The notes: a model not told the origin generated them from the sequence alone. A stretch of 64,000 bases of DNA from CAVTSA01 sp963737225 (GCA_963737225.1 CAVTSA010000010.1:1-64000); one strand, 5' to 3'; positions 42,121 through 51,136 are shown, counted from the stretch's first letter. Numbers and translations are program-made.

Positions 42121-43299
42121 TCAGCGAGCCGCGTAGCGGTGCAGGCGACGGACGACGTCCGCGATCACTTCCTCGCGTTTGCAGAAGGCGAATCGAAGGT
42201 ACGGCCGGCCGGCGGCCTTGGCGTCGTAGAACACCTGACTCGGAATGCCGAGGACGCCCGCCTGCTCGATCAGCCGGAAGGCGAAGTCGCGTGCGTCGAC
42301 CTCTCCCAGCGGGCGGACGTCGGCCTGCAGGAAGTAGGTGGCCTGCCCCGGGTGAACCAGGAACCCGGCCTCCCCCAGGCCGGCCGCCAGCTCGTCCCGC
42401 CGAGCTTCCAGCCGGGCGCGCAGCCCCTCCACCCAGTCCAGCTCGTGCAGCAGCGCGAAGGCCACCGCCCGCTGGAAGACGCCGTTGACGGCGAAGGTCA
42501 GGAACTGCTTGACGGTGCGCACCGCGGCGACCAATTCCACCGGGGCCAGCAACCAACCGACCTTCCAGCCCGTGGCGCTGAACGTCTTCCCCGCCGACGA
42601 GATGGAGACGGTGCGCTCGCGCATTCCGGGGAAGGTGGCGATGGGGACGTGATGGGAGCCGTCGTAGGTCAGGTATTCGTAGACCTCGTCGGTCACCACC
42701 AGCAGGTCGTGCTCGACCGCGAGATCGGCGATCACCCGCAGCTCCCCTTCGGTGAGGACGGTTCCGGTCGGGTTGTGGGGAGAGTTGAGCAGCAGCAGAC
42801 GCGTGCGAGGGGTGATCGCGCGGCGCAGCTCGTCAGGGTCGAACGTGAACCGGCCGCCCGGGCGCTCGGGCCGCAGGAGGACCGGGACCCGCCGGGCGCC
42901 GGCGAGCGCGATCGCGGCCACGTAGGAGTCGTAGTAGGGCTGGAACAGCACCACCTCGTCGCTGGGCTGCACGAGCGCCAGGATCGCGGCAGACACCGCC
43001 TCGGTGGCCCCGACCGTGATCAGGACCTCCGCGTCGGGGTCGTAGTGCAGGCCGTACCGCTCCTCCCGTTGCCGCGTCACCGCCTCCCTCAGGATCGGGA
43101 GACCGGCCAGCGGCGGGTACTGGTTCAGATCCTCGTGAAGCGCCGCGGCCGCCGCGTCGAGCATCTCCACGGGCCCGTCCTCGTCCGGAAAGCCCTGCCC
43201 CAGGTTGACGGCGCCGGTGCGCTGCGCGACCGCCGTCATCTCGGCAAAGATCGTGGTCGTGAAGTCGCGCATGCGCGTGACGAGGATCTCGGCTGCCAC
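42121..43299 (-). CDS. PLP-dependent class I aminotransferase
   Basis: 392 aa from GTG 43299; TACCCT 7 nt upstream would make this leaderless, and ATG 43272 is an alternative. Fold-type I features: NLGQGFPDEDGP at the substrate lip, VTVGATEAVSAAILAL-like ITVGATEAVSAAILALVQP, LLLLNSPHNPTGTVLTEGEL, VVTDEVYEYLTYDG and TVSISSAGKTFSATGWKVGW with the Schiff-base Lys. Similar to methionine/kynurenine-glutamine aminotransferases (KAT/YbdL group). Divergent from mutS2. Confidence 0.9.
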   Translation of the reverse strand: MAAEILVTRMRDFTTTIFAEMTAVAQRTGAVNLGQGFPDEDGPVEMLDAAAAALHEDLNQYPPLAGLPILREAVTRQREERYGLHYDPDAEVLITVGATEAVSAAILALVQPSDEVVLFQPYYDSYVAAIALAGARRVPVLLRPERPGGRFTFDPDELRRAITPRTRLLLLNSPHNPTGTVLTEGELRVIADLAVEHDLLVVTDEVYEYLTYDGSHHVPIATFPGMRERTVSISSAGKTFSATGWKVGWLLAPVELVAAVRTVKQFLTFAVNGVFQRAVAFALLHELDWVEGLRARLEARRDELAAGLGEAGFLVHPGQATYFLQADVRPLGEVDARDFAFRLIEQAGVLGIPSQVFYDAKAAGRPYLRFAFCKREEVIADVVRRLHRYAAR

Positions 43300-43354
43300 C
43301 TCGCCCAGGGTAGCGGAGCGCCGCGACAGGCCCGCTGGTAGCGTCGAGTCGTCC

Positions 43355-45733
43355 ATGCGCGAGGCGACCCTGGAAACGCTCGAGTACTTCAAGATCCTGG
43401 AGGAGGCCGCGGGCCATACCTCCTTCTCGGTCGGCCGCGAGCGGGTCCTCGCGCTGCGTCCGATGCTCACCCTGGCGGAGTCGGAGGTGCTGCAGCAGGA
43501 GACCGCCGACGCGTACGCGCTGCTCGAGGAGCGCCCGCGAGCGGGGGTCGGCGGCGCGCGCGACGTGCGGCAGCCGGTGGTCCGTGCCGAGCGCGGCGGG
43601 GTCCTCATTCCCGAGGCGCTGGGCGACGTGCTCAGCACCCTGCGCGCGATCGCCGAAGTGCGCCGCATGCTGGGCGGGCTCGACCTCGACCGGCTCGCCA
43701 GCCTCCAGCAGCTGGAGTCGCGTCTGCCCGACCTGGACGACCTGGCCGGCCGTCTGGAGCGGCTGATCGACGACGAATCCCGGATCCGCGATTCGGCAAG
43801 CCCGCGCCTGGCCCACCTCCGGGCAGCGTTGGCCCAGCAGAATCAGCGCCTCCAGGAGCGAGTGCGCAGCCTTGTCTCCCAGCACCGCACGGCGCTGCAG
43901 GAGCCGATCGTGACCATGCGCGGAGGCCGGTACGTGATCCCGGTGCGTGCCGAGGCGCAGGGCCAGGTGCGTGGGATCGTCCACGACCAGTCGGCGAGCG
44001 GGGCCACCGTCTACATCGAGCCGATGGCGATCGTGGAGCAGAACAACCGGCTCCGTCAGCTGGAGGCCGACGAACGCGCGGAGATCGAGCGCCTGCTCCG
44101 CGCCGCCTCCGAGGATGTCGGCGGGCACCGAGCCGCGATCGCGGCTGGGGTCGAGGCGCTGGGTGAGCTGGACGCGCGGCTGGCCCGCGCCCGCCTCGGG
44201 GTGCTGTGGCGCGCGTCGCGCCCCCGTCTCAATCGTGAGCGCCGGATCGTCCTCCAGGGGGCGCGCCACCCGCTGCTGGGCGAGAACGTGGTGCCGATCG
44301 ACTTCCACCTCGACCAGGACCAGTTCATGATCGTCATCACCGGCCCCAACACCGGGGGCAAGACGGTGGCGCTCAAGACGGTGGGGCTGCTGACGCTGCT
44401 CGCCCAGTCCGGGCTCTGGGTCCCGGCCGAGGAGGGGAGCGAGGTCGGGGTGATGGACGACGTCTTCTGCGACATCGGCGACGAGCAGAGCATCGAGCAG
44501 AGCCTGAGCACGTTCTCCTCCCACCTGGTTCGCATCATCGAGATGCTCCGGGCCGTCGACCGGAAGGCGCGCTCGGGGGCCGAGCCCGACGACCTATGCC
44601 TGCTCGACGAGCTGGGGTCGGGGACGGATCCCGACGAAGGGTCGGCACTCGCCCGCGCCATCCTGAGCCACCTGCGTGACCTCCGGGTGCCGACGATCGC
44701 CACCACCCACCAATCCGACCTGAAGGCGTTTGCCTACGAGAGCCCGGGCGTGGTCAACGCCTCGGTCGCGTTCGACGTCGCGACGCTCTCGCCGACCTAC
44801 CGGCTGGAGATCGGGGTGCCGGGACGCAGCAACGCCCTCAACATCGCCCGCCGCCTCGGACTCGACCCCGAGATCGTCCGCCAGGCTGAGGAGCACCAGG
44901 GGAGCGCGGGTGTGCGGCTGGAGGGGCTGCTCGGGGACCTGGAGCGAGAGCGGTCGCGGGCACGGCGGGAGCGGCAGCGCGCGGCGCAGCTACGAGCCGA
45001 GGTGGATCGGGACCGCGCGGCGGTGGCGGAGGAGCGTGCCCGGCTCGACGACCAGCGGGAGGCGATCCTGGAGGAAACCCGTCAGCGGGCGCGAACCGAG
45101 CTGACCGAGGTGGAGCAGGAGCTGCGGCAGATCCGCAACGCCGCGCGGCGCGGTCACGTCGACACCGGCGGCGCCGCCCGCCTCTCGACCCGCGCCAGGC
45201 GGGTGGGCGACCGCATCGCGCCCAGCGGCCGGCGCACCGTACGCCACCGGGCGGAGCCGGCGCCGCGGCCGGTCGCCGGCACTCCCCGCATCGGCGACCG
45301 GGTCCGCCTGGCGCGGTGGGACCAGGTGGGCCAGCTCCTCGCGATCACTCCGGACGGTCGCGAGGCCGACGTCCAGCTGGGGGCCCTGCGTACCCGGGTC
45401 CCGATGACGGAGCTGCAGCGGGTGGAGGGCGGCCCCCCACCGGAGCCGGAGGGCCCGCCGACGGTGGTCCACACCGCGGCTCGCGACGCGCCGTCGTTGC
45501 AGATCGACCTGCGGGGTCAGCGGGCGCTGGAGGCGGTGGAGAGCCTCGACCGGCACCTGGATCAGGCCGCTCTGGCGGGGACGCCCTGGATCCGGGTGGT
45601 CCACGGCGTCGGCACCGGAGCGGTGAAGGCCGCGGTACGGGAGCACCTGCGGGGCCACCCCCTCGTCGCCGGGGTGGAGGACGCGCCGCAGTCGGAGGGC
45701 GGCGCCGGGGCCACGCTGGTCCGGCTCCGCTGA
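43355..45733 (+). CDS. mutS2: MutS2 endonuclease/ATPase
   Basis: 792 aa from ATG 43355. N-terminal clamp region (ATLETLEYFKILEEAAGHTS; EPIVTMRGGRYVIPVRAEAQ; GIVHDQSASGATVYIEPMAI), then a MutS-type ATPase with Walker A MIVITGPNTGGKTVALKTVG, SLSTFSSHLVRIIEML, Walker B LCLLDELGSGTDPDEGSALA and VPTIATTHQSDLKAFAYE. A long coiled coil and a C-terminal Smr nuclease domain (QIDLRGQRALEAVESLDRHL; VVHGVGTGAVKAAVREHLRG) follow. MutS2 acts on recombination intermediates or collided ribosomes rather than mismatch repair. Confidence 0.96.
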   Translation: MREATLETLEYFKILEEAAGHTSFSVGRERVLALRPMLTLAESEVLQQETADAYALLEERPRAGVGGARDVRQPVVRAERGGVLIPEALGDVLSTLRAIAEVRRMLGGLDLDRLASLQQLESRLPDLDDLAGRLERLIDDESRIRDSASPRLAHLRAALAQQNQRLQERVRSLVSQHRTALQEPIVTMRGGRYVIPVRAEAQGQVRGIVHDQSASGATVYIEPMAIVEQNNRLRQLEADERAEIERLLRAASEDVGGHRAAIAAGVEALGELDARLARARLGVLWRASRPRLNRERRIVLQGARHPLLGENVVPIDFHLDQDQFMIVITGPNTGGKTVALKTVGLLTLLAQSGLWVPAEEGSEVGVMDDVFCDIGDEQSIEQSLSTFSSHLVRIIEMLRAVDRKARSGAEPDDLCLLDELGSGTDPDEGSALARAILSHLRDLRVPTIATTHQSDLKAFAYESPGVVNASVAFDVATLSPTYRLEIGVPGRSNALNIARRLGLDPEIVRQAEEHQGSAGVRLEGLLGDLERERSRARRERQRAAQLRAEVDRDRAAVAEERARLDDQREAILEETRQRARTELTEVEQELRQIRNAARRGHVDTGGAARLSTRARRVGDRIAPSGRRTVRHRAEPAPRPVAGTPRIGDRVRLARWDQVGQLLAITPDGREADVQLGALRTRVPMTELQRVEGGPPPEPEGPPTVVHTAARDAPSLQIDLRGQRALEAVESLDRHLDQAALAGTPWIRVVHGVGTGAVKAAVREHLRGHPLVAGVEDAPQSEGGAGATLVRLR

Positions 45734-45789
45734 CCGCGCAGGCGGTTTCCCGGGAAGCGGACGGCAAAACGGCGACTGAAGGCCCACAT

Positions 45790-45804
45790 TGCCGGGAACC
45801 GGCA
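45790..45804. terminator. Hairpin between convergent mutS2 and 45812 gene
   Basis: TGCCGG-GAA-CCGGCA, 6 bp with a 3-nt loop and no T-tract. A second palindrome, TTCCCGGGAA, lies 33 bp upstream (45747-45756). Either could limit read-through in both directions. Confidence 0.4.
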
Positions 45805-45811
45805 CCGCAGC

Positions 45812-46153
45812 CTAGAACACCGCCCCCCGCACCAGCTCGGCGGCGAAGTCGGCGGCGCGGATCTCGGTCGCGAAGGGCTGCCCACCGTCCGCGGGCAGTT
45901 CGGTCGCCGTCTCGTACACGAAGGCGTAGACGTCGTCCAGATTCCAGTCGCCGTAGCCCCGCACCTGAAGTCGCGACTGGAGCTCCGGGTCCTCCTCGCC
46001 ACGCCGGAGCAGCGCCTGCGCCTGATCGTAGATCGCCTCCAGGAGCTGGGCCTGCAGCTCCAGGTCCGCGATCAGCTTGGGGTCCTCTTCGGCTTCGACC
46101 ATCTGCTCGACCTCGGTGCGGAGTTCGCGGATCTCGGCCTGGTACTCGTCCAT
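45812..46153 (-). CDS. Hypothetical acidic, coiled-coil protein (113 aa)
   Basis: From ATG 46153, with TAGCCT 9 nt upstream as a possible -10. The first 55 residues form a charged helical segment (EYQAEIRELRTEVEQMVEAE, IADLELQAQLLEAIYDQAQA). The second half is mixed (RGYGDWNLDDVYAFVYETAT). Codon pattern and a clean frame argue for a real gene; no family is recognised. Confidence 0.7.
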   Translation of the reverse strand: MDEYQAEIRELRTEVEQMVEAEEDPKLIADLELQAQLLEAIYDQAQALLRRGEEDPELQSRLQVRGYGDWNLDDVYAFVYETATELPADGGQPFATEIRAADFAAELVRGAVF

Positions 46154-46186
46154 GACAAGGCCAGGCTAGCGCGCGACCCGCCGGCG

Positions 46187-47454
46187 TCACCCGGTCCGGG
46201 CACCGCGCAGGATCGCGCTCGCCTCGCCCGCAGCCCGGAGTCCGCTCAGGTAGGCGGCCCCCACGGTGTCGGCAATCGGCGTCGAGACGGTGGCCGCGCC
46301 CGCCCACACCAGCGCTCCTGTGTCGCGGGCGGCGAGGACTTCACGAGCGCCGACTGCTCCCGGCGGCAGGTAGGTGTACCCGCCGCCGGCATACGGGTCG
46401 TCCGGCCAGTCCACCATCCGGGCGTCGAGGACGCGGCGGTGGGGCTCGACCTCGGGAAACAGGCCCGCCAGGTCATCGAGGACGGCTGCCAGCGCCCGCT
46501 CCGGGCCGGCCCCGGAGAGTGCCCGCGCCCGGACGCCGGTCGCGTACGCGGTCAGCACCGGCGATCCGTCAAGGCGGTACGACGGGGCCAGTAGAGCGTC
46601 ACCGGGCCCCGGCCACAGACCAGCTGTCCCATCCGCCGGGGCCAGAACCGCTGGTCGAAGCGCACCAGGACCTTGACCACCGGGCCGGTCCTGATCTTCG
46701 CGATCGCTGCCGCTCGGGCCGCGGGGAGCCGGGGCTCGAAGGCAACCGCCCCGGCGGCCAGCACCCCGTGCGGCAGCGTCGAGACGCCCGCCGCGCCGGT
46801 GTAGGTCTCGCCGCCGGCGGTCGTCGCCGCCACGCCCCCCGCGCCCCAGACAATGGTGGCGACGGGCTGCTCCAGGCGCACGTCGAGGCCGGAGGCCAGG
46901 CGCCGGGGCAGCCGGTCGTAACCGTCGAGCACGCGGTAGTTGCGGCCGGCCTCGAGGTGGAGGACGCCGTCCGCCGCCAGTCCCCGGACCCCGATCTGGT
47001 CCAGGCTCCCGGGCAGATGCGCGGTCAACGTGAGCACGGCCAGCTCACGCGCGCGGCCGTGGTAGCCCCTCGCGGCGAGGAAGGTGGCTGCAGTGCGATC
47101 GGGCCCCTCGGGACGGCCGAGGGCCCGCAGGATGTCGAAGCTGGGCCAGACCGCCGGCTGCGCGAGGTGAAGGGGGAGCCACCTCGTGCGTCCGCCCAGG
47201 TTGAACCAGGAGGCGGACACCTGCGGTACCCGGCGCACCCGCAGCCCCTCGGCGCGGACATCGGGCCAGGTCGCCGCATCCACGCCGTGGATGAACTCCG
47301 CTCCTGCCTCGAGCGGGATCGACGCGAAGTCGCGCACCGTCCACACCCGCCCGCCGATCCGGTCCCGCGCCTCGAGCACGATCACCCGCGCCCGCTCGGC
47401 AGCCAGCGCACGGGCCGCCGTGAGGCCGGCCACCCCGGCCCCCATCACGATCAC
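46187..47454 (-). pseudogene. FAD-dependent amine oxidase, frameshifted
   Basis: The 5' part (from about 47454) shows VIVMGAGVAGLTAARALAAE, RVIVLEARDRIGGRVWTVRD, PLEAGAEFIHGVD and a GVSTLPHGVLAAGAVAFEP region, as in flavin amine oxidases. It runs out of frame after GPVTLYWP. The rest, SYRLDGSPVLTAYATG through ALVWAGAATVSTPIADTVGA, resumes in the next frame to 46187. Adding one C to the CCCC run (GGGG 46584-46587 plus strand) restores it. The natural N-terminus may also be shifted: MEPDR in another frame directly precedes TEHADVIVMGAG. Function or substrate unknown. Confidence 0.82.
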
Positions 47455-47518
47455 GTCCGCGTGCTCAGTTCCGATCGGGCTCCATTGTCACCATGGGTGC
47501 AGGTACGGTACAGAGCCC

Positions 47519-48115
47519 ATGCCCGATGCGCCCGAGCTCCTGACGCCCCGCCTCCTGCTGCGCCACTGGCACCCGGACGATCTCGCCCCGTTCGCCGCCA
47601 TGAACGCCGACCCCGAGGTGATGGAACACTTCCCGGCGCTGATGGCGGCCGCCGAGAGCGAAGCCGCGGCCGACCGCGCGGAAGCCGAGCTGGCGTCGGT
47701 GGGCTACGGGTTGTGGGTCCTCGACGAGCGCGCGACCGGTCGATTCCTCGGGTTCACCGGGCTGCACCAGGTGACGTTTGCGGCGCCGTTCGTCACCGGC
47801 CCCACAGTCGAGATCGGCTGGCGTCTGCGGCGCGACGCCTGGGGCCGCGGCTACGCGCAGGAGGCGGCCCGGGCCGCGTGCGACGTCGCCTTCGGTTCCG
47901 CCGGGCTGGGGGAGATCGTGTCCTTCACCGCGACGACCAACCTGCGCTCGATCCGGGTGATGGAAGGCATCGGCATGACCCACGATCCGGCCGACGACTT
48001 CGACCACCCTCGTCTCGCGCCCGGCGACCGGCTGCGGCGGCACGTCCTCTACCGCCTCTCCCCGGCCGCCAACCCCCGTTTTCACGCGAAACTGGGACTA
48101 TCCGGGGCCCCATAG
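47519..48115 (+). CDS. GNAT-family N-acetyltransferase (RimJ/RimL-like)
   Basis: 198 aa from ATG 47519. ELLTPRLLLRHWHPDDLAPF is the typical RimJ/RimL opening, followed by RFLGFTGLHQVTFAAPFVTG, VEIGWRLRRDAWGRGYAQEA (acetyl-CoA pyrophosphate loop) and TNLRSIRVMEGIGMTHDPAD. The last dozen codons (NPRFHAKLGLSGAP) come from the first palindrome of the paired-palindrome element at 48075, so the native C-terminus may have been replaced. Likely modifies protein N-termini or small amines; substrate unknown. Confidence 0.88.
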   Translation: MPDAPELLTPRLLLRHWHPDDLAPFAAMNADPEVMEHFPALMAAAESEAAADRAEAELASVGYGLWVLDERATGRFLGFTGLHQVTFAAPFVTGPTVEIGWRLRRDAWGRGYAQEAARAACDVAFGSAGLGEIVSFTATTNLRSIRVMEGIGMTHDPADDFDHPRLAPGDRLRRHVLYRLSPAANPRFHAKLGLSGAP

Positions 48116-48137
48116 TTCCGTTTTCACGCGAAACCGG
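48075..48137. repeat. Paired-palindrome element, copy 2 (GNAT / enoyl-CoA hydratase convergent gap)
   Basis: Sites at 48075-48096 and 48118-48137 both have core TTTC-ACGC-GAAA flanked by CCG/CGG. The TTTC cores (48080 and 48122) are 42 bp apart, and ATAG starts 10 bp before the second. Between them, GGGACTAT and ATAGTTCC add a further near-inverted repeat around GGGGCCCC. It overlaps the GNAT 3' end and stops 16 bp before the hydratase stop. Confidence 0.75.
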
Positions 48138-48152
48138 GGTTCTCGGGGCGGA

Positions 48153-48953
48153 TCAGGCGCCGGTGAACTCGGGGGTCTGCCGGGCCAGGAAGGACATGAT
48201 CCCGATCGCAGCGTCGTCCGTCAGCGCGGCGCTCGCGAAGTGGTCCGCCTCCAGCGCCAGTGCGTCGGCCAGTGGCAGGTCCTGGCCCCGGTTGACCGCG
48301 TCCTTGATGAGCGCGAACGCCCGCGTCGGACCCGCCGCCAGCCGCTCCGCCAGACCGCGCCAGGCCTCCTCGAAGGCGTCGGGCCGGGCCGCGACGTCGA
48401 CCAGGCCGATCGCCAGCGCCTCGGGGGCACCGAGCCGCCGCGCCTCCAGCAGCATCGGCAGCGCCCGGGCCCTCCCGATCAGCCGCACCAACCGCTGCGT
48501 GCCGCCGGCGCCCGGGATGATGCCGAGTGCGGACTCGGTCTGGCCGATCTGGGCGTGCCCGTCGTCCACCATCACGCGGTAGTCGCAGCAGAGCGCCAGC
48601 TCGCAGCCACCACCAAGGGCGTGGCCGCCGATCGCCGCCACCACCGGCTTGGGGCAGTCCGCGATCGCCTGGTAGCCGCGGTGCAACCGGGTCAGGAACG
48701 CGACCACCTGCGCGTGCGCGTCGGGGGCGGAACGATCGACGGCCGCCATCCCGGTCAGGTCGGCCCCCACGCTGAAGGCACGCTCGGAGTCGCTGGCCAG
48801 GACCACGCACCGCACCTCGCGGTCGGCGCCCACCGCGGCGAACGCCTCCGCCAGCTCGTCGGTGAGGTCGGCCGCGATCGCATTGAGGCCCCCGCGGTGC
48901 ATGCGCACACGCGCCACCGCCCCCTCCCGGTCGACGTCGACGTTGGCACCCAT
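48153..48953 (-). CDS. Enoyl-CoA hydratase/isomerase family protein
   Basis: 266 aa from ATG 48953 (GTG 48956 adjacent). Crotonase fold: VRCVVLASDSERAFSVGADL (oxyanion loop), KPVVAAIGGHALGGGCELAL, QIGQTESALGIIPGAGGTQR and a C-terminal trimerisation helix. Glu residues in the QTE and GIIPGAGG regions fit hydratase activity. It closes a run of acyl-CoA dehydrogenase, SDR and hydratase genes on the minus strand. A 39-nt repeat shared with 63.3 kb lies 6 nt before its start. Confidence 0.9.
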   Translation of the reverse strand: MGANVDVDREGAVARVRMHRGGLNAIAADLTDELAEAFAAVGADREVRCVVLASDSERAFSVGADLTGMAAVDRSAPDAHAQVVAFLTRLHRGYQAIADCPKPVVAAIGGHALGGGCELALCCDYRVMVDDGHAQIGQTESALGIIPGAGGTQRLVRLIGRARALPMLLEARRLGAPEALAIGLVDVAARPDAFEEAWRGLAERLAAGPTRAFALIKDAVNRGQDLPLADALALEADHFASAALTDDAAIGIMSFLARQTPEFTGA

Positions 48954-48959
48954 CACCCC

Positions 48960-48998
48960 GGGGTCCTCGCGAAACGGAGCCTGCGGAGTTTCGTGGGG
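48960..48998 (-). repeat. 39-nt start-proximal repeat, copy 1
   Basis: Read on the minus strand: CCCCACGAAACTCC, 8 variable nt, CGTTTCGCG then RGGACCCC. It matches 34 of 39 positions of the copy at 63325-63363. Both copies are oriented the same way relative to the gene they precede. The inner arms CACGAAAC/GTTTCGCG form an imperfect inverted repeat. Confidence 0.8.
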
Positions 48999-49002
48999 TG
49001 GG

Positions 49003-49842
49003 TCACGCCGTGAACAGGGACATGCCGCCGTCGACCCCGAGCACGATCCCGGTCACGTACCCCGCCTCGTCGCTGCACAGATACGCGATCGCGGCGGCCA
49101 CGTCGCCGGGCTCGCCGAACCGCTTGAACACGGTCCGGTTCTTGAACCGCTCGTACATCGGGTTCGTCGCCTCCGCCACGCGGGCCGCCTCGGAGAGCGC
49201 GATGCCGGGTGCCACCGCGTTGGCCGTGATCCCGTGGCGGCCCCCCTCCAGCGCGGCGGTCCTCATCAAGCCGACCACCGCCGCCTTGGTGGCGGCGTAG
49301 CTGGCCTGCCCAAAGCCGCCGATCGAGCCCGCGATCGAGGACATGTAGATCAGCCGGCCCCACTGCTGCTCGACCATGTACGGCCAGACCTCTTTGGTGC
49401 AGTTGAAGGAGCCCGTCAGGTTGACCGCGATGTCGCGATCCCAGAGCGCGTAGTCCTGCTTCGGGATCTGGGCGGTGTTGTCCAGGGTGGCGGCATTGTT
49501 GACCAGGATGTCGATGCGCCCGAACTCCCGCTTCACCTGAGCGAAGACCGAGCGCACCTGCTCGCGATCGGTGACGTCCATCTTGATCGCGACCGAACGC
49601 CGCCCCAGCTTGCGGATCTCGTCCGCGGTCGCGTTCGCGTAGACCCAGCCCTGGGACGCCGCGACCTGCGCCAGGGCGGAGTGCTGCGCCTCGGCGGTGT
49701 CCGCCAGCTGCGGGTCGTCCTCCAGCAGGACGTCGGTGATCACCACGTCAGCGCCCTGCCGCCCCAGGGTCAGCGCGTCTTCGCGACCCAGCCCACGCGA
49801 GGCGCCGGTGACCACCGCCACCTTTCCGGAGAGATCGATCAT
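49003..49842 (-). CDS. Short-chain dehydrogenase/reductase
   Basis: 279 aa from ATG 49842, preceded by GGAGG. Classical SDR: VAVVTGASRGLGREDALTLG (NAD(P) loop), DILVNNAATLDNTAQIP, YMSSIAGSIGGFGQASYAAT with catalytic Ser and YAATKAA, and TANAVAPGIALSEAARVAEA. An insertion around residues 40-75 (LLEDDPQLADTAEAQHSALA) is longer than usual. In an acyl-CoA dehydrogenase/hydratase operon it probably acts as a 3-hydroxyacyl or related alcohol dehydrogenase. Confidence 0.9.
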   Translation of the reverse strand: MIDLSGKVAVVTGASRGLGREDALTLGRQGADVVITDVLLEDDPQLADTAEAQHSALAQVAASQGWVYANATADEIRKLGRRSVAIKMDVTDREQVRSVFAQVKREFGRIDILVNNAATLDNTAQIPKQDYALWDRDIAVNLTGSFNCTKEVWPYMVEQQWGRLIYMSSIAGSIGGFGQASYAATKAAVVGLMRTAALEGGRHGITANAVAPGIALSEAARVAEATNPMYERFKNRTVFKRFGEPGDVAAAIAYLCSDEAGYVTGIVLGVDGGMSLFTA

Positions 49843-49918
49843 CCCAGCACCTCCTCCCGCCGCCGACCGGCACTCACCGGGGTTCGACCGCAGCCCGGAC
49901 TCCGCTCCGTGGCCTGCC

Positions 49919-51130
49919 TCACTGCACGACCCGCATCGCCCGCCGCTGCCCGGCGATGGCGCGGGAGATGACGATGCGCTGTACCTCGGCCGTGCCTTCC
50001 CAGATCTGATAGATCTTGGCGTCCCGCATCCACTTCTCGACCGGGTACTCGCGGATATAGCCGTAGCCGCCCAGAATCTGCACCGCGTCCACGGTGACGT
50101 CCATCGCGGTGTCGGCGGCGAACAGCTTCGCCATCGAGCCCTCGGCCCGACCGAACTCTCCACCGTTCGCCGCCATCCAGCCTGCGCGCCAGATCAACAG
50201 CCGGGCGGCGTCGATGCGGGTCGCCATGTCGGCGAGCTTGAACGCGATCGCCTGGTGGTAGATGAGCGGCTTCCCGAACTGCTTGCGCTCCTGCGCGTAG
50301 TCGAGCGCGAACTCGTAGGCGGCGCGGGCGATGCCGAGCGCACCCGCCGCCACCCCCGGTCGCGTCGACTCCAGCGTGGTGAGGGCCCCCAGGGCGCCAG
50401 GGCCGGCGTCGAGCTCGCCGGGTTCGCCGCCCAGCCGGTGGTCGAGCGGCACGAAGCAGTCCTCGAGCACAACCTGTGCCGTGTGGCTGGCGCGCACCCC
50501 CAGCTTCTGCTCCTTGCGGCCCATCGTGAGCCCCTCGGTCCCGTTCTCGACCAGGAAGCCGGCGATCCCGGCCGGCCCCAGCGAGCGATCGGTGTTGGCG
50601 AAGATCACGTGGTAGTCGGCGATCCCGCCGTTGGTGCAGAACTGCTTGACGCCGTTGAGGACGTAGCCGGGGACGCCCTCCGCGGTGGTGCGACGCGCGG
50701 TCGTCTCCAGCGCCAGCGCGTCCGACCCCGAGTTCGGCTCGGTCAGGCCCAAGCCGCCCAGCACCACCCGGTCGGGGTCACAGAACTCGGGGAGCCACCG
50801 CTGCTTCTGCTCCTCCGAGCCCATGGCCGCGATCCCGGTGATGGCGAGCCCAGGGCTGATGATGCAGACCGCGATCCCGGCGCAGCCCCAGTGCAGCTCC
50901 TCGGCGACCACCAGCTCGGTCACGCGATCCAGGCCCTGGCCTCCGTACCGCTCGGGAACGAAGGCCGACGGCGTGAGGCCCACGCGCTGCGCCTTGGCGA
51001 CGATCTCGTAAGGGAACTCCTCGGTCTCGTCGAAATGGGCGGCGACGGGCCGGATCTCCCGTTCCGCGAACTCGTGGGCGAGCGCGCGGATCTCCTCCTG
51101 CTCCGGGGTCAGTGAAAAGTCGAGTGGCAT
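49919..51130 (-). CDS. Acyl-CoA dehydrogenase
   Basis: 403 aa. N-terminal helical domain (DFSLTPEQEEIRALAHEFAE), middle beta domain GGLGLTEPNSGSDALALETT and GYVLNGVKQFCTNGGIADYH, and C-terminal helices RKQFGKPLIYHQAIAFKLAD, QILGGYGYIREYPVEKWMRD and AKIYQIWEGTAEVQRIVISR, where the Glu in WEGT is the catalytic base position. FAD-dependent alpha,beta-dehydrogenation of acyl-CoA. First gene of a minus-strand run with SDR and enoyl-CoA hydratase. Confidence 0.94.
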   Translation of the reverse strand: MPLDFSLTPEQEEIRALAHEFAEREIRPVAAHFDETEEFPYEIVAKAQRVGLTPSAFVPERYGGQGLDRVTELVVAEELHWGCAGIAVCIISPGLAITGIAAMGSEEQKQRWLPEFCDPDRVVLGGLGLTEPNSGSDALALETTARRTTAEGVPGYVLNGVKQFCTNGGIADYHVIFANTDRSLGPAGIAGFLVENGTEGLTMGRKEQKLGVRASHTAQVVLEDCFVPLDHRLGGEPGELDAGPGALGALTTLESTRPGVAAGALGIARAAYEFALDYAQERKQFGKPLIYHQAIAFKLADMATRIDAARLLIWRAGWMAANGGEFGRAEGSMAKLFAADTAMDVTVDAVQILGGYGYIREYPVEKWMRDAKIYQIWEGTAEVQRIVISRAIAGQRRAMRVVQ

Positions 51131-51136
51131 CGCAAC

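Noticed and set aside
14869..48137. Calling the palindrome pairs chromosomal parS sites and hence an origin
   Set aside because: Cores differ from the parS consensus at two or more positions, and no parA/parB/dnaA genes are present; kept only as a possibility.
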